A program made the translations under genes and the position numbers. From NCBI RefSeq assembly GCF_015687155.1, contig NZ_JADPQF010000003.1:372001-436000 (forward strand): a stretch of 64,000 bases of DNA. The letters are read 5' to 3'. The stretch is from Aliikangiella sp. G2MR2-5 (lineage in GTDB: Bacteria > Pseudomonadota > Gammaproteobacteria > Enterobacterales > Kangiellaceae). Within the stretch, counting starts at the first letter, position 1. The number at the start of each line of letters is the position of its first letter. The notes under the pieces were generated by a model. That model had not been told where the DNA came from and searched no databases. It saw only the letters and a program-made list of their open reading frames with translations. Below are positions 56,833-64,000 of this stretch, piece after piece.

Positions 56833-57693
56833 CTATTTCATCTGTTCGATCTGGTAGCCTTTTTTCTTCAACTGTTCAATTAGACCGTCCTCACCGATTA
56901 AATGAGCTGCGCCAACCAGAACCAGTTCTGTTTCTGGTGTATCGAAATAGGCTTCGACACTCGGCATCCAATTATTGTTTCTTTCAACCAGCAGGCTGTC
57001 ATACATCGCCGGATATTCTTTACGCATCGATTGATTGATCATGTCGTCCAATGCTTTTGTGTCTCCACTTCGCCAAACGCGTAGCATGTCGATAAATTGC
57101 TCATTAATACTATCTACATCCTTAAGCATTTTTTGGTAAAACACATCTTCATTCCCGTCTCCGAGTCTGGCGAGAAAAGCAATCTGTTCTTCAGGTGTTT
57201 CAAGCTGCAGCTGCTCCTTACTGTCTTTTCGTGCTTTTTTGGCAAAGAAGATATCAATGCCTTCCTGCTTCACTCCCTTTTTGGCGAGCTCGGCGACGGT
57301 CAGTAATGACATGATTAGCCCTGGTTTGGCTTTTGGGAACATATTGAGCGACATTCCGAGTGATTCTAGTTTGTTTTTTAATGCTTCGTAGTTTTCAGGT
57401 TTGAGTACACTTTTGACTGTTCGTTCGTCCTGGTAACTCAGTTCTTTTAACATTTTCTGCCCGAGAGCAGGCGATTGCAGCGCTAAAATATCGGTTTCGA
57501 AAGCGACTTTGTCTGAATTGGCATAAGCTTCATCAAATGCTTCTGGTAGCGGATAATCAGACGGTCGAAGTATGTGTATAGTACCGCCGAGATAGACTGT
57601 TGATTCACCTTTTGTTGCCTTCCATAGCGAAGTCTCAGCCATGGTGTTAAAGGAGCAGGACAAAAGAAGTGCAGAAGCAATCAGTTTTTTCAT
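56833..57693 (-). CDS. TraB/GumN family protein, secreted
   Basis: 286 residues with a signal peptide (MKKLIASALLLSCSFNTMA). The TraB/PrgY/GumN fold, related to the Tiki metalloprotease group, is indicated by the pattern YLGGTIHILRPSDYPLPEAF with the GTIH motif, AFETDILAL with an acidic residue, and the C-terminal LVLVGAAHLIGEDGLIEQL. A catalytic role as a periplasmic protease is plausible but unproven. Convergent with tsaD; 161 bp separate it from the upstream plsY stop. Confidence 0.82.
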   Translation of the reverse strand: MKKLIASALLLSCSFNTMAETSLWKATKGESTVYLGGTIHILRPSDYPLPEAFDEAYANSDKVAFETDILALQSPALGQKMLKELSYQDERTVKSVLKPENYEALKNKLESLGMSLNMFPKAKPGLIMSLLTVAELAKKGVKQEGIDIFFAKKARKDSKEQLQLETPEEQIAFLARLGDGNEDVFYQKMLKDVDSINEQFIDMLRVWRSGDTKALDDMINQSMRKEYPAMYDSLLVERNNNWMPSVEAYFDTPETELVLVGAAHLIGEDGLIEQLKKKGYQIEQMK

Positions 57694-57854
57694 AGAAATA
57701 ATTTCCTTATTTAAGCAAGTGAGTTGGCTTGTGTATTTAGACCGCTAACTGGCCAGCCTGAAGTTCAAGCAGTTAAAAAGCGCCATACATGATAGTTAGT
57801 CCTGGCTAAGCCCAAAAACTTACAACCTGGTTAAAAAATAATTTTCAGATGACG

Positions 57855-58445
57855 TTAGTTACCGATAATTGGCTCATTGCCTGAAATAATTTGGACAATA
57901 TTGGAGCGGTGGCGAATGAGGACTATGCCGGAAACGCAAGCCAGAGGGAGTAAAAAGCTGGGGTGAAACTGGTAGGCAAATACCGGCAGCGTTATAGCTG
58001 TCATTAGAGAAGCGACAGATGAGCGCTTAAAAGTCCAGGCTGTCAATAGCCAGATGCCTAGCGTTAACAAGCCATATTCCGGAACCGCAAGAATCACCAG
58101 TGTCATCAGGCAGGCAACGCCTTTACCGCCTTTGAGACCAAAAAACAACGGGAAACAATGACCGAATAGGGCACTGGCACCTACCCATAGAAGTTCAACG
58201 GTCGAATAGCCAAACCAGATACCCATTATGATGGGCAATGCAGTTTTGGCGATATCACCCAGTAATGTGGCCAGCGCCGCTCGCTTTCCGCCAATTCTCA
58301 ATACATTGGTCGCGCCCGGGTTATTGGAACCCACCACTCGAGGGTCGGGAAGAGTGAAGACCTTACATACCAGTACAGCTGAAGATATTGAGCCACTAAT
58401 ATAGGCCAATCCCAGCAGTGCGAAATATAAGAAATCCATGTTCAT
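57855..58445 (-). CDS. plsY: Acyl-phosphate glycerol-3-phosphate acyltransferase PlsY
   Basis: Membrane enzyme starting phospholipid synthesis, with PlsX. 196 residues, about five helices. Three conserved loops are present: SGSISSAVLVCKVFTLPDPR then VGSNNPGATNVLRIGGKR, GHCFPLFFGLKGGKGVA, and the C-terminal IRHRSNIVQIISGNE. The gene is divergent from folB, the usual arrangement. ATG 58445 is used; ATG 58439 is two codons in. Confidence 0.95.
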   Translation of the reverse strand: MNMDFLYFALLGLAYISGSISSAVLVCKVFTLPDPRVVGSNNPGATNVLRIGGKRAALATLLGDIAKTALPIIMGIWFGYSTVELLWVGASALFGHCFPLFFGLKGGKGVACLMTLVILAVPEYGLLTLGIWLLTAWTFKRSSVASLMTAITLPVFAYQFHPSFLLPLACVSGIVLIRHRSNIVQIISGNEPIIGN

Positions 58446-58592
58446 TATTTGAGCGATAGTCCGGTCAGGGAATGATAGCTATTATTCGACAAAGCCAAAG
58501 TTTCCTTTGGGTCAAAGTTTGAGCTTGATTGTAAATGATCCTCGATAGAAATAGAATTGGCGAAATTAACAAAGAAAAATTCAGGTTTTAGC

Positions 58593-58949
58593 ATGGATAT
58601 TGTTTTTATTCGTCAATTGGAAGTTAATACTGTGATAGGTGTATTCGACTGGGAAAGAGAAATTAAGCAAAGGTTAGTTTTTGACCTTGAGTTGGGAACT
58701 GATATCAGCGCATCAGCAAAAACGGATGAGCTTGAAGACACCCTCGATTATAAAGCTATTTCGCACGCTGTGTATGATTTTGTCGAGCAAAGTAGTTATC
58801 AACTTGTTGAAACGGTAGCAGAAAAAGTCGCGGACTTAATCCTTGAGCAATTTCCTGTGCGCTGGCTAAAGCTCACTCTGGATAAGCCAGGAGCGGTAAG
58901 CATAGCCAAAAGTGTTGGTGTGCAAATTGAGCGCGGTGAAAGGAACTAG
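58593..58949 (+). CDS. folB: Dihydroneopterin aldolase
   Basis: Folate biosynthesis: 7,8-dihydroneopterin aldolase/epimerase. 118 residues from ATG 58593, which has an AGG seven bases upstream; a TTG at 58557 is in frame but no typical start precedes it. MDIVFIRQLEVNTVIGVFDW, KQRLVFDLEL, DTLDYKAISHAVYDFVEQ and VETVAEKVADLILEQF are conserved. Divergent to plsY and seven bp from folK. Confidence 0.94.
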   Translation: MDIVFIRQLEVNTVIGVFDWEREIKQRLVFDLELGTDISASAKTDELEDTLDYKAISHAVYDFVEQSSYQLVETVAEKVADLILEQFPVRWLKLTLDKPGAVSIAKSVGVQIERGERN

Positions 58950-58956
58950 TTGTACA

Positions 58957-59430
58957 ATGATTGTTTATTTAGGCATCGGGAGCAATATTCAGCCCGAACT
59001 CAATATAAATAAAGCAAAGCAGGCTTTAACCGCTGCATTTGATGAAGTGACCTTTTCGCGAGTTTACGAAAGTGCAGCTGTTGGGTTTGAAGGAGATAAT
59101 TTTCATAATCTCGTTGCTCGTCTTGAGACAACAATGTCCCTGGATGCCCTGATTGAGCAACTGAAGGCTATGGAAGATAGTCTGGGACGGTTGCGAGAAG
59201 GCGCGAAGTTTTCCTCTCGGCATATTGATATTGATGTATTGCTCTACGGTGATATGGTGTGTGAGCTTCCGATCCAGTTGCCAAGAGATGAGATTACCGA
59301 AAATGCCTATGTGTTATGGCCAATGGCAGAGCTAGCGCCTGAGCTTATACATCCTGGTACCAAAGATTCATACTCGGCATTGTGGAAAGCTTTCGATAAG
59401 AGCCAGCAACAAATCAGGCCTTTGCCCTAG
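58957..59430 (+). CDS. folK: 2-amino-4-hydroxy-6-hydroxymethyldihydropteridine diphosphokinase
   Basis: Pyrophosphorylates the pterin in folate biosynthesis. 157 residues from ATG 58957; a farther in-frame codon would overlap folB. The family signature LGIGSNIQPELNINKA begins the protein; SSRHIDIDVLLYGD carries the metal-binding aspartates. LPRDEITENAYVLWPMAELA is the typical C-terminal part. Second gene of the folB-folK pair. Confidence 0.95.
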   Translation: MIVYLGIGSNIQPELNINKAKQALTAAFDEVTFSRVYESAAVGFEGDNFHNLVARLETTMSLDALIEQLKAMEDSLGRLREGAKFSSRHIDIDVLLYGDMVCELPIQLPRDEITENAYVLWPMAELAPELIHPGTKDSYSALWKAFDKSQQQIRPLP

Positions 59431-59480
59431 CGAGTAAATCGACGAGTAAAAGCCACCTCCCAGAGTGCGAACCGGTCGGG

Positions 59481-60242
59481 TTAAAGATAAAGCCTTCGGC
59501 CACCATCAACCCGGATATTGCAACCTGTCATATAGCTTGCGTCCATGGCAAGAAAAGTTGCTGTAGATGCAATGTCTGCTGGTGAGCCAAGTCGCTTTAG
59601 CGCAGAGTTATCGAGGATTTTTTGTTTTATCTTGTCGACCGGCTCGTTTTTATCGCTCGGATTATCTTCTTTCTGTTCCGGCCAGAGTATTGCTCCGGGC
59701 GAGACGCAGTTGACTCTGACTCTGGGAGCGAAAGCGCGCGCCATCATTCGACTACTTTCGAGCAGCGCCGCTTTTGCGGCAACATAAAAGGTATGTTCGC
59801 TTAAACCCGCTTCAGCGTAAATATCAATAAGGTTCACAATTGCTCCCTGCTGCTCGGCAAGATAAGGCCTGGCGGCAAGAGCCAGTTTTTCCGGCTGACG
59901 CCAATTGATCTTTAGAATAGACTTCATCATATCGTTGCTGGCTTTTTCAACGGGAGTCGGGTAGAACACTGAAGCGTTGTTGATCAAATAATCAATGTGT
60001 CCGAATTTTTCCAGCGCGATATCAATAATCTGTTGAGCAACATTATCTTGTTCCAGGTCGCAACCAACAACAGCACAGGAATTTTCTCTTTGCATGATAA
60101 ACTTGTTTGCAAGGGCTTTAGCCTCTTGGGCTGAGTGATTATAATGCAGCACAAGATTACAACCGCGGGTGAAGAACTGTTCCGCGATAGTTCGGCCGAG
60201 GCGCTTGGCGGCGCCAGTAACAATTACCGTTGGTATGGACAT
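59481..60242 (-). CDS. folM: FolM-like pteridine reductase (short-chain dehydrogenase)
   Basis: NADPH-dependent SDR, likely dihydrofolate/dihydromonapterin reductase. About 253 residues from ATG 60242; an upstream ATG at 60278 is in frame with no better ribosome site. The cofactor motif is TGAAKRLG (residues 9-16), i.e. TGxxxRxG, characteristic of pteridine reductases instead of TGxxxGxG. The catalytic set is Asp140 (IVNLID), Tyr153 and Lys157 (YVAAK), matching the Asp-Tyr-Lys of PTR1 rather than Ser-Tyr-Lys. LINNASVFYPTPV and the C-terminal VDGGRRLYL are typical. Convergent with folB-folK, fitting pterin metabolism. Confidence 0.85.
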   Translation of the reverse strand: MSIPTVIVTGAAKRLGRTIAEQFFTRGCNLVLHYNHSAQEAKALANKFIMQRENSCAVVGCDLEQDNVAQQIIDIALEKFGHIDYLINNASVFYPTPVEKASNDMMKSILKINWRQPEKLALAARPYLAEQQGAIVNLIDIYAEAGLSEHTFYVAAKAALLESSRMMARAFAPRVRVNCVSPGAILWPEQKEDNPSDKNEPVDKIKQKILDNSALKRLGSPADIASTATFLAMDASYMTGCNIRVDGGRRLYL

Positions 60243-60315
60243 AGGGTCGTCGGGCTTTCCGTCGGTTAAATAAACCATGTTGTTGAGTCATTCGGAACTC
60301 AAAGTAGTGTAACTC

Positions 60316-61479
60316 ATGCAAGCGCAAAAAATAACGCTTTCAGAAGAAGCGGCAAAAATAAATGAAGCTCTTATGCAGCGCGTCGAGTGCTTTATTTCTG
60401 AATCTGGCGGCAGCATCGACTTTCAGCAATTTATGCAGATGGCGCTATATACGCCTGGTCTTGGATATTATCAAAATAGCATTTCCAAGTTTGGTGAATC
60501 AGGAGACTTTATTACCGCACCGGAAATGGGTGATCTGTTTGCCTATGGACTGGCCAATTCAATAGCAAGCCTGCCTGCAGATGCTCGCGAACAGATACTT
60601 GAGTTTGGAGCTGGTACTGGTGCCCTGGCGGTTAGTTTGCTCGGTCATTTACAGGAACTCAAAGCTCTTCCGAAAAAATATTTGATTCTCGAACCGAGTG
60701 GTCAATTACAAAGCCAGCAAAAAGAGGTTATTTCTCGCGTGCTGGCAGATGTGCCCGTTTGTGTCGAGTGGCTCAGTGAGCTGCCCAACAAATTTAAAGG
60801 CACCATACTTGGCAATGAGGTTGTTGACGCTATCCCTTGTCAGCGAATAAGAAAAAGCGAAAATGGATGGATAGCTCAGCATGTTGGTATCGAAGAAAAG
60901 CGACTTTGCTGGAAAGCTGGAGCGTCGCTCTCTAGCGAACATTTGCCGCCAGCGCTAACAGCAGAAGTAGCAATTGCTGATGGTTACGAGAGCGAAATTC
61001 GTCCTCTGGTGGAACCCTGGATTAAGTCACTGGCACAAAGTATGGAGTCAGGGGTCTTGCTCCTTATTGACTATGGTTACCCTCAAGTCGAGTATTATCA
61101 TCCTCAGCGTAATCAGGGAACATTGCGTTGCTTTAGCCGGCACCTTTCCCACAGCCAGCCGCTTGAACTGGTTGGATTACAGGACATCACTGCGCATGTG
61201 GACTTTTCCCAGCTTGCCCGAATAGCGGTGGCAAATGGACTGGAGGTTATTGGTTTCACCAGCCAGGCAGGTTTTTTACTGGAAAACGGCATTTTGCAAA
61301 GGGCGGAAACGATGAGTGAGTTACTAGACGATAAAGCCCGTTATCAGCTGAGCCGCGAGATCCAGCAATTAACGGCGCCAGGACAAATGGGAGAAGTTAT
61401 GAAAGTTATCGCCTTCAGTAAAAAGGATTTAGCCACAATGTGCGGCTTCAATTTACAAGACCAGCTTCATCGGCTCTGA
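60316..61479 (+). CDS. SAM-dependent methyltransferase, MidA/NDUFAF7 family
   Basis: 387 residues of the COG1565 type. FITAPEMGDLFAYGLANSI (residues 65-83) is the family signature; the SAM motif ILEFGAGTGALAVSLL follows (Gly98-Ala-Gly-Thr-Gly102). LEPSGQLQ, GNEVVDAIPCQRI and LLLIDYGYPQVEYYHPQRN are conserved. The mitochondrial relative NDUFAF7 methylates an arginine of the complex I subunit NDUFS2, the homologue of NuoD encoded at 2262-3515. Whether this bacterial protein acts on NuoD is not known. Divergent from the FolM gene, 73 bp apart. Confidence 0.85.
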   Translation: MQAQKITLSEEAAKINEALMQRVECFISESGGSIDFQQFMQMALYTPGLGYYQNSISKFGESGDFITAPEMGDLFAYGLANSIASLPADAREQILEFGAGTGALAVSLLGHLQELKALPKKYLILEPSGQLQSQQKEVISRVLADVPVCVEWLSELPNKFKGTILGNEVVDAIPCQRIRKSENGWIAQHVGIEEKRLCWKAGASLSSEHLPPALTAEVAIADGYESEIRPLVEPWIKSLAQSMESGVLLLIDYGYPQVEYYHPQRNQGTLRCFSRHLSHSQPLELVGLQDITAHVDFSQLARIAVANGLEVIGFTSQAGFLLENGILQRAETMSELLDDKARYQLSREIQQLTAPGQMGEVMKVIAFSKKDLATMCGFNLQDQLHRL

Positions 61480-61588
61480 CGGTGACTGATTAGCATTTGG
61501 GCTAATTGCAAATCTGGATTACAATACGCGCCTTTGTTTTTCACCATAATTCTGAACCGGCAAACAACTCGTCAGCAAAAGGCTTTAT

Positions 61589-61855
61589 ATGAAACTTCGA
61601 ATGATTTCACAACTCAGCTGGATAGTCATTTTAGGCATGGTGAGTTTTCCCGCACTTGCTGCAGAAACTGTCGCCTGGAAAAGCTATTTATTGGGCGCAA
61701 TGGCCATTGCAATGGTGGCGGGTGTATTTATGGCGTTTCGTAATCCTAAGGCAGAAAGCACGGCTGCAAAGCTGCTGTTAAGTGGATTGTATTTTTGGAT
61801 AATTACTTTCGCCGAGCTTATCTTACTGGCGCTGATTTACTACATAAGCAAATAG
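61589..61855 (+). CDS. Small membrane protein, unknown function
   Basis: 88 residues with three hydrophobic segments (about 8-25, 32-50 and 64-86) and short polar loops; the second loop carries FRNPKAESTAAKL. The first segment could also be a signal peptide (MVSFPALAAE). AAAAGG-like ribosome site precedes ATG 61589. The start of uppP lies 20 bp after its stop on the same strand, so they may share a transcript. No family recognised. Confidence 0.65.
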   Translation: MKLRMISQLSWIVILGMVSFPALAAETVAWKSYLLGAMAIAMVAGVFMAFRNPKAESTAAKLLLSGLYFWIITFAELILLALIYYISK

Positions 61856-61875
61856 TTTAAAGGAAAAAATACGAC

Positions 61876-62679
61876 ATGGATTGGATACAAGCCGTTTTAC
61901 TCGCCATTCTCCAGGGGCTTACAGAATTTCTACCGATTTCAAGCTCGGCTCATTTAATACTGCCTTCGCAACTACTTGGTTGGGCGGAGCAGGGGCTGGC
62001 ATTTGACGTTGCGGTTCACGTAGGTTCTCTTGCCGCAGTGCTAATCTATTTTCGAAAAGAAGTTGCTGAAATGACCAGCGCATGGTTTGCCTGGGTACTT
62101 AAGGGCGAAAAGAGTGTCAATGGTCGTCTGGCGTGGGCGGTAATCTGGGGAACTTTTCCTGTAGGACTGGTCGGGCTTATTTTTGCTTTGCTTGATATCG
62201 TCGATAACTATCTACGCTCAACTTCAGTTATCGCTGCCACTACAATCATTTTTGCATTGGTTTTGTGGTGGGCTGACAGTATCGCTAAAGAAGCCAGAGA
62301 TGAGCACACTATTCGGGTAAAAGATATTATTTTCATTGGTTGTGCCCAGGCGCTAGCACTCGTTCCAGGTACTTCTCGTTCGGGTATTACTATGACCGCG
62401 GGTCTGTTGATGGGGCTTTCTCGAACAGCTGCTGCACGATTTTCATTTCTTCTTTCAATTCCGGCAATCATCCTGTCTGGTGGTTTGGAAGCTTTTCAGT
62501 TGGCAACTGGTGATACGCCGGTAGACTGGGCCATGCTGGGGCTTGGAACTGTTATTTCAGGTATTGCGGCTTTAACCTGTATTCACTACTTTCTAATTCT
62601 ACTGGATAAACTTGGATTTAAACCGTTTATTTTTTACCGATTAGCTTTAGGTATCGTTCTAATCGGTTTAATGCTTTAG
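61876..62679 (+). CDS. uppP: Undecaprenyl-diphosphatase UppP (BacA)
   Basis: Dephosphorylates undecaprenyl diphosphate so the lipid carrier can be reused for peptidoglycan and glycans; overproduction gives bacitracin resistance in known cases. 267 residues, about eight helices. Signature motifs: LQGLTEFLPISSSAHLILP (residues 12-30, catalytic Glu17 and Ser/His) and ALVPGTSRSGITMTAGLL. Standard length. Convergent with cca, separated by 56 bp. Confidence 0.96.
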   Translation: MDWIQAVLLAILQGLTEFLPISSSAHLILPSQLLGWAEQGLAFDVAVHVGSLAAVLIYFRKEVAEMTSAWFAWVLKGEKSVNGRLAWAVIWGTFPVGLVGLIFALLDIVDNYLRSTSVIAATTIIFALVLWWADSIAKEARDEHTIRVKDIIFIGCAQALALVPGTSRSGITMTAGLLMGLSRTAAARFSFLLSIPAIILSGGLEAFQLATGDTPVDWAMLGLGTVISGIAALTCIHYFLILLDKLGFKPFIFYRLALGIVLIGLML

Positions 62680-62735
62680 AAAGTATTCGAGTTACCGGGA
62701 TGCGAGTTGTCAAAAGTCAGGCGACTCCTCCTGTA

Positions 62736-63983
62736 TCACTCCAGAATAGAAGCTTCCGGGTTCTGTTCACTGAGTAATTTTTTCACTGCGCTGACCCTTT
62801 CTCGGTGGATTTCTTCTCCAATTTTCTTGCCTTGGTAACCCTGAGCTATTACCTCTGCTGCTTTGATTTGATTGCATCGCTCAAGCGCTTTCCGCATAAG
62901 GGCTGCCTGTGGGTAATCGCGTTTTTCAAAACCTGTCCTGCCCTTAAAGTCTGCTTCACAAACTTGTAAAAACTGCTCAAACCTTTGCGGTTGTTTAAAA
63001 GCATTGGTTTTTTCCAGCACTTTGACAATGGTTTTCGATTTTAACTCTTCCAGACGGTGAAGGTGCAAATGGTATTCACTCGCGATTTTTGCCAATCGCT
63101 CAAACTCAGTAGGAGTTTTCAGGCGACGGCTGAGTTTTTCCACTAAAGGAACTCCTAATTTTTCATGTCCTGGATGGCTTGGATGGTTCTCTCGTGGAGT
63201 TGCGCCTTTTCCCAGATCATGGCATAGCGCTGCGTAGCGGGTAACAGGCTGGTCTGAGAGAATTGCCGCTTGCTCTAAAACCATCATGGTATGAATGCCC
63301 GTATCTACTTCCGGATGCCATTTAGCCGGGTTGGGTATTCCCCAAAGAACATCTATTTCAGGAAACCAGTCAGCAAGACCACCACATTGACGGAGAACTT
63401 CAAAAAATACCTGCGGAGATCTTTCTCCAAGGGCTCTGACGGTTTCCTTCCAGACTCTTTCTGCTGCCAAAGCATTAAGCTCACCAGTGCCTGCAATTGA
63501 ATGCATAAGCTCTAGAGTTTCCGCCGCTACCTTAAAGCCCAGATGGTGATATCTTGCTGCAAAGCGAGCGACCCTTAATACTCTCAAAGGATCCTCTTTA
63601 AAAGCAGGAGAAACATGGCGTAAAATTTTTTGCTTGAGGTCTTTCTGACCATTATAGGGATCGATTACTTGACCGTTTTGGTCCATAGCCATGGCATTGA
63701 TGGTAAGGTCTCGACGAATAAGGTCTTGCTCCAGAGTTACATCTTTTTCGGCATAGACTTCGAAGCCGTAATATCCTTTCCCAGACTTTCGTTCGGTGCG
63801 AGCTAGAGCATATTCATCACCAGTGTCAGGGTGAAGAAATACTGGAAAGTCTTTTCCAACCTGTTTGTATCCCTGCTTTGTCAGCTCTTGTGGTGTGGCG
63901 CCGACGACTACCCAGTCTTCTTCATATACCGGATAGTTGAGCAATTTGTCGCGAACAGCGCCGCCAACCAGATAAACCTGCAT
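62736..63983 (-). CDS. cca: Multifunctional CCA-adding tRNA nucleotidyltransferase
   Basis: Adds or repairs the 3'-CCA of tRNAs; the HD domain of this type has phosphatase and phosphodiesterase activities. 415 residues, E. coli-like length. YLVGGAVRDKLLNYP opens the protein, RRDLTINAMAMDQNGQVIDP and LRVLRVARFAARYHHLGF are the head and neck, and CHDLGKGATPRENHPSHPGH is the HD motif region. The metal pair normally D-x-D (21 and 23) reads Glu21-Glu22-Asp23 (VYEEDWVVVG). Start ATG 63983, 17 bp before the window end. Confidence 0.95.
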   Translation of the reverse strand: MQVYLVGGAVRDKLLNYPVYEEDWVVVGATPQELTKQGYKQVGKDFPVFLHPDTGDEYALARTERKSGKGYYGFEVYAEKDVTLEQDLIRRDLTINAMAMDQNGQVIDPYNGQKDLKQKILRHVSPAFKEDPLRVLRVARFAARYHHLGFKVAAETLELMHSIAGTGELNALAAERVWKETVRALGERSPQVFFEVLRQCGGLADWFPEIDVLWGIPNPAKWHPEVDTGIHTMMVLEQAAILSDQPVTRYAALCHDLGKGATPRENHPSHPGHEKLGVPLVEKLSRRLKTPTEFERLAKIASEYHLHLHRLEELKSKTIVKVLEKTNAFKQPQRFEQFLQVCEADFKGRTGFEKRDYPQAALMRKALERCNQIKAAEVIAQGYQGKKIGEEIHRERVSAVKKLLSEQNPEASILE

Positions 63984-64000
63984 GTAACCTCTCGATAATG

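Overview
This window is chromosomal DNA from a gammaproteobacterium of moderate GC content. The evidence is the gene order. It has metY-type tRNA-fMet/rimP/nusA/infB/rbfA/truB, rpsU/yqeY/dnaG/rpoD, and lptD/surA/pdxA/rsmA with amgK-murU and djlA alongside. Complex I is an alpha/beta-proteobacterial-like form: nuoC and nuoD are separate, and NuoG is short and lacks the N7 cluster site. The layout would fit a marine, Kangiellaceae-like (Oceanospirillales-related) bacterium, but that placement is inference. No prophage, insertion sequence, CRISPR array or integrase is visible, and most of the window is core genome.

Layout. (1) 1-16.3 kb: the end of lnt, then the complete 14-gene nuoA-N operon on the + strand, preceded by an FNR/Anr-like box, followed by an MscS-family channel. 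(2) 16.3-24 kb: a TonB-dependent receptor with a 450-bp upstream non-coding region, convergent with a very large (1493 aa) membrane sensor. The sensor has a periplasmic propeller and cytoplasmic GGDEF and EAL domains whose active sites are both degraded. (3) 24-31.7 kb: tRNA-fMet and the rimP-nusA-infB-rbfA-truB translation cluster, then a D-2-hydroxyacid dehydrogenase. (4) 31.7-37.5 kb: a probable gene remnant, then minus-strand genes for an MFS carrier, dimeric dUTPase, a PagL-like lipid A deacylase, DjlA, and the cell-wall recycling pair MurU/AmgK. (5) 37.5-43.3 kb: divergent lptD-surA-pdxA-rsmA. (6) 43.4-47.8 kb: accessory surface-glycan genes (a GT-A transferase, a GT2 plus GT-D fusion, WecB) and a His-rich small protein. 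(7) 47.8-55.4 kb, minus strand: an intact GAF-GAF-GGDEF-EAL protein, then rpoD, dnaG, yqeY, rpsU. (8) 55.7-64 kb: tsaD, a TraB/GumN protein, plsY, folB-folK with a convergent FolM-like pteridine reductase, a MidA/NDUFAF7-type methyltransferase, a small membrane protein, uppP and cca.

How the genes work together. The first quarter encodes the respiratory proton pump, and the MidA/NDUFAF7 homologue at 60.3 kb belongs to a family whose mitochondrial member methylates the NuoD homologue. Envelope genes recur: LptD and SurA (outer-membrane assembly), PagL-like (lipid A trimming), AmgK/MurU and UppP (peptidoglycan precursor and carrier recycling), PlsY (phospholipid), WecB and transferases (surface glycan). 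The two c-di-GMP-type proteins contrast: one has all catalytic motifs and an I-site, the other has lost both catalytic centres and is probably a receptor or scaffold.

The least conventional items are the degenerate sensor (19.4-23.9 kb), the GT2/GT-D fusion with its cysteine cluster (44.4-46.0 kb), the U1:U72 end of the initiator tRNA, the FNR-like box before nuoA, and the decayed gene near 32 kb. I did not find a clear-cut new defence or mobile system.
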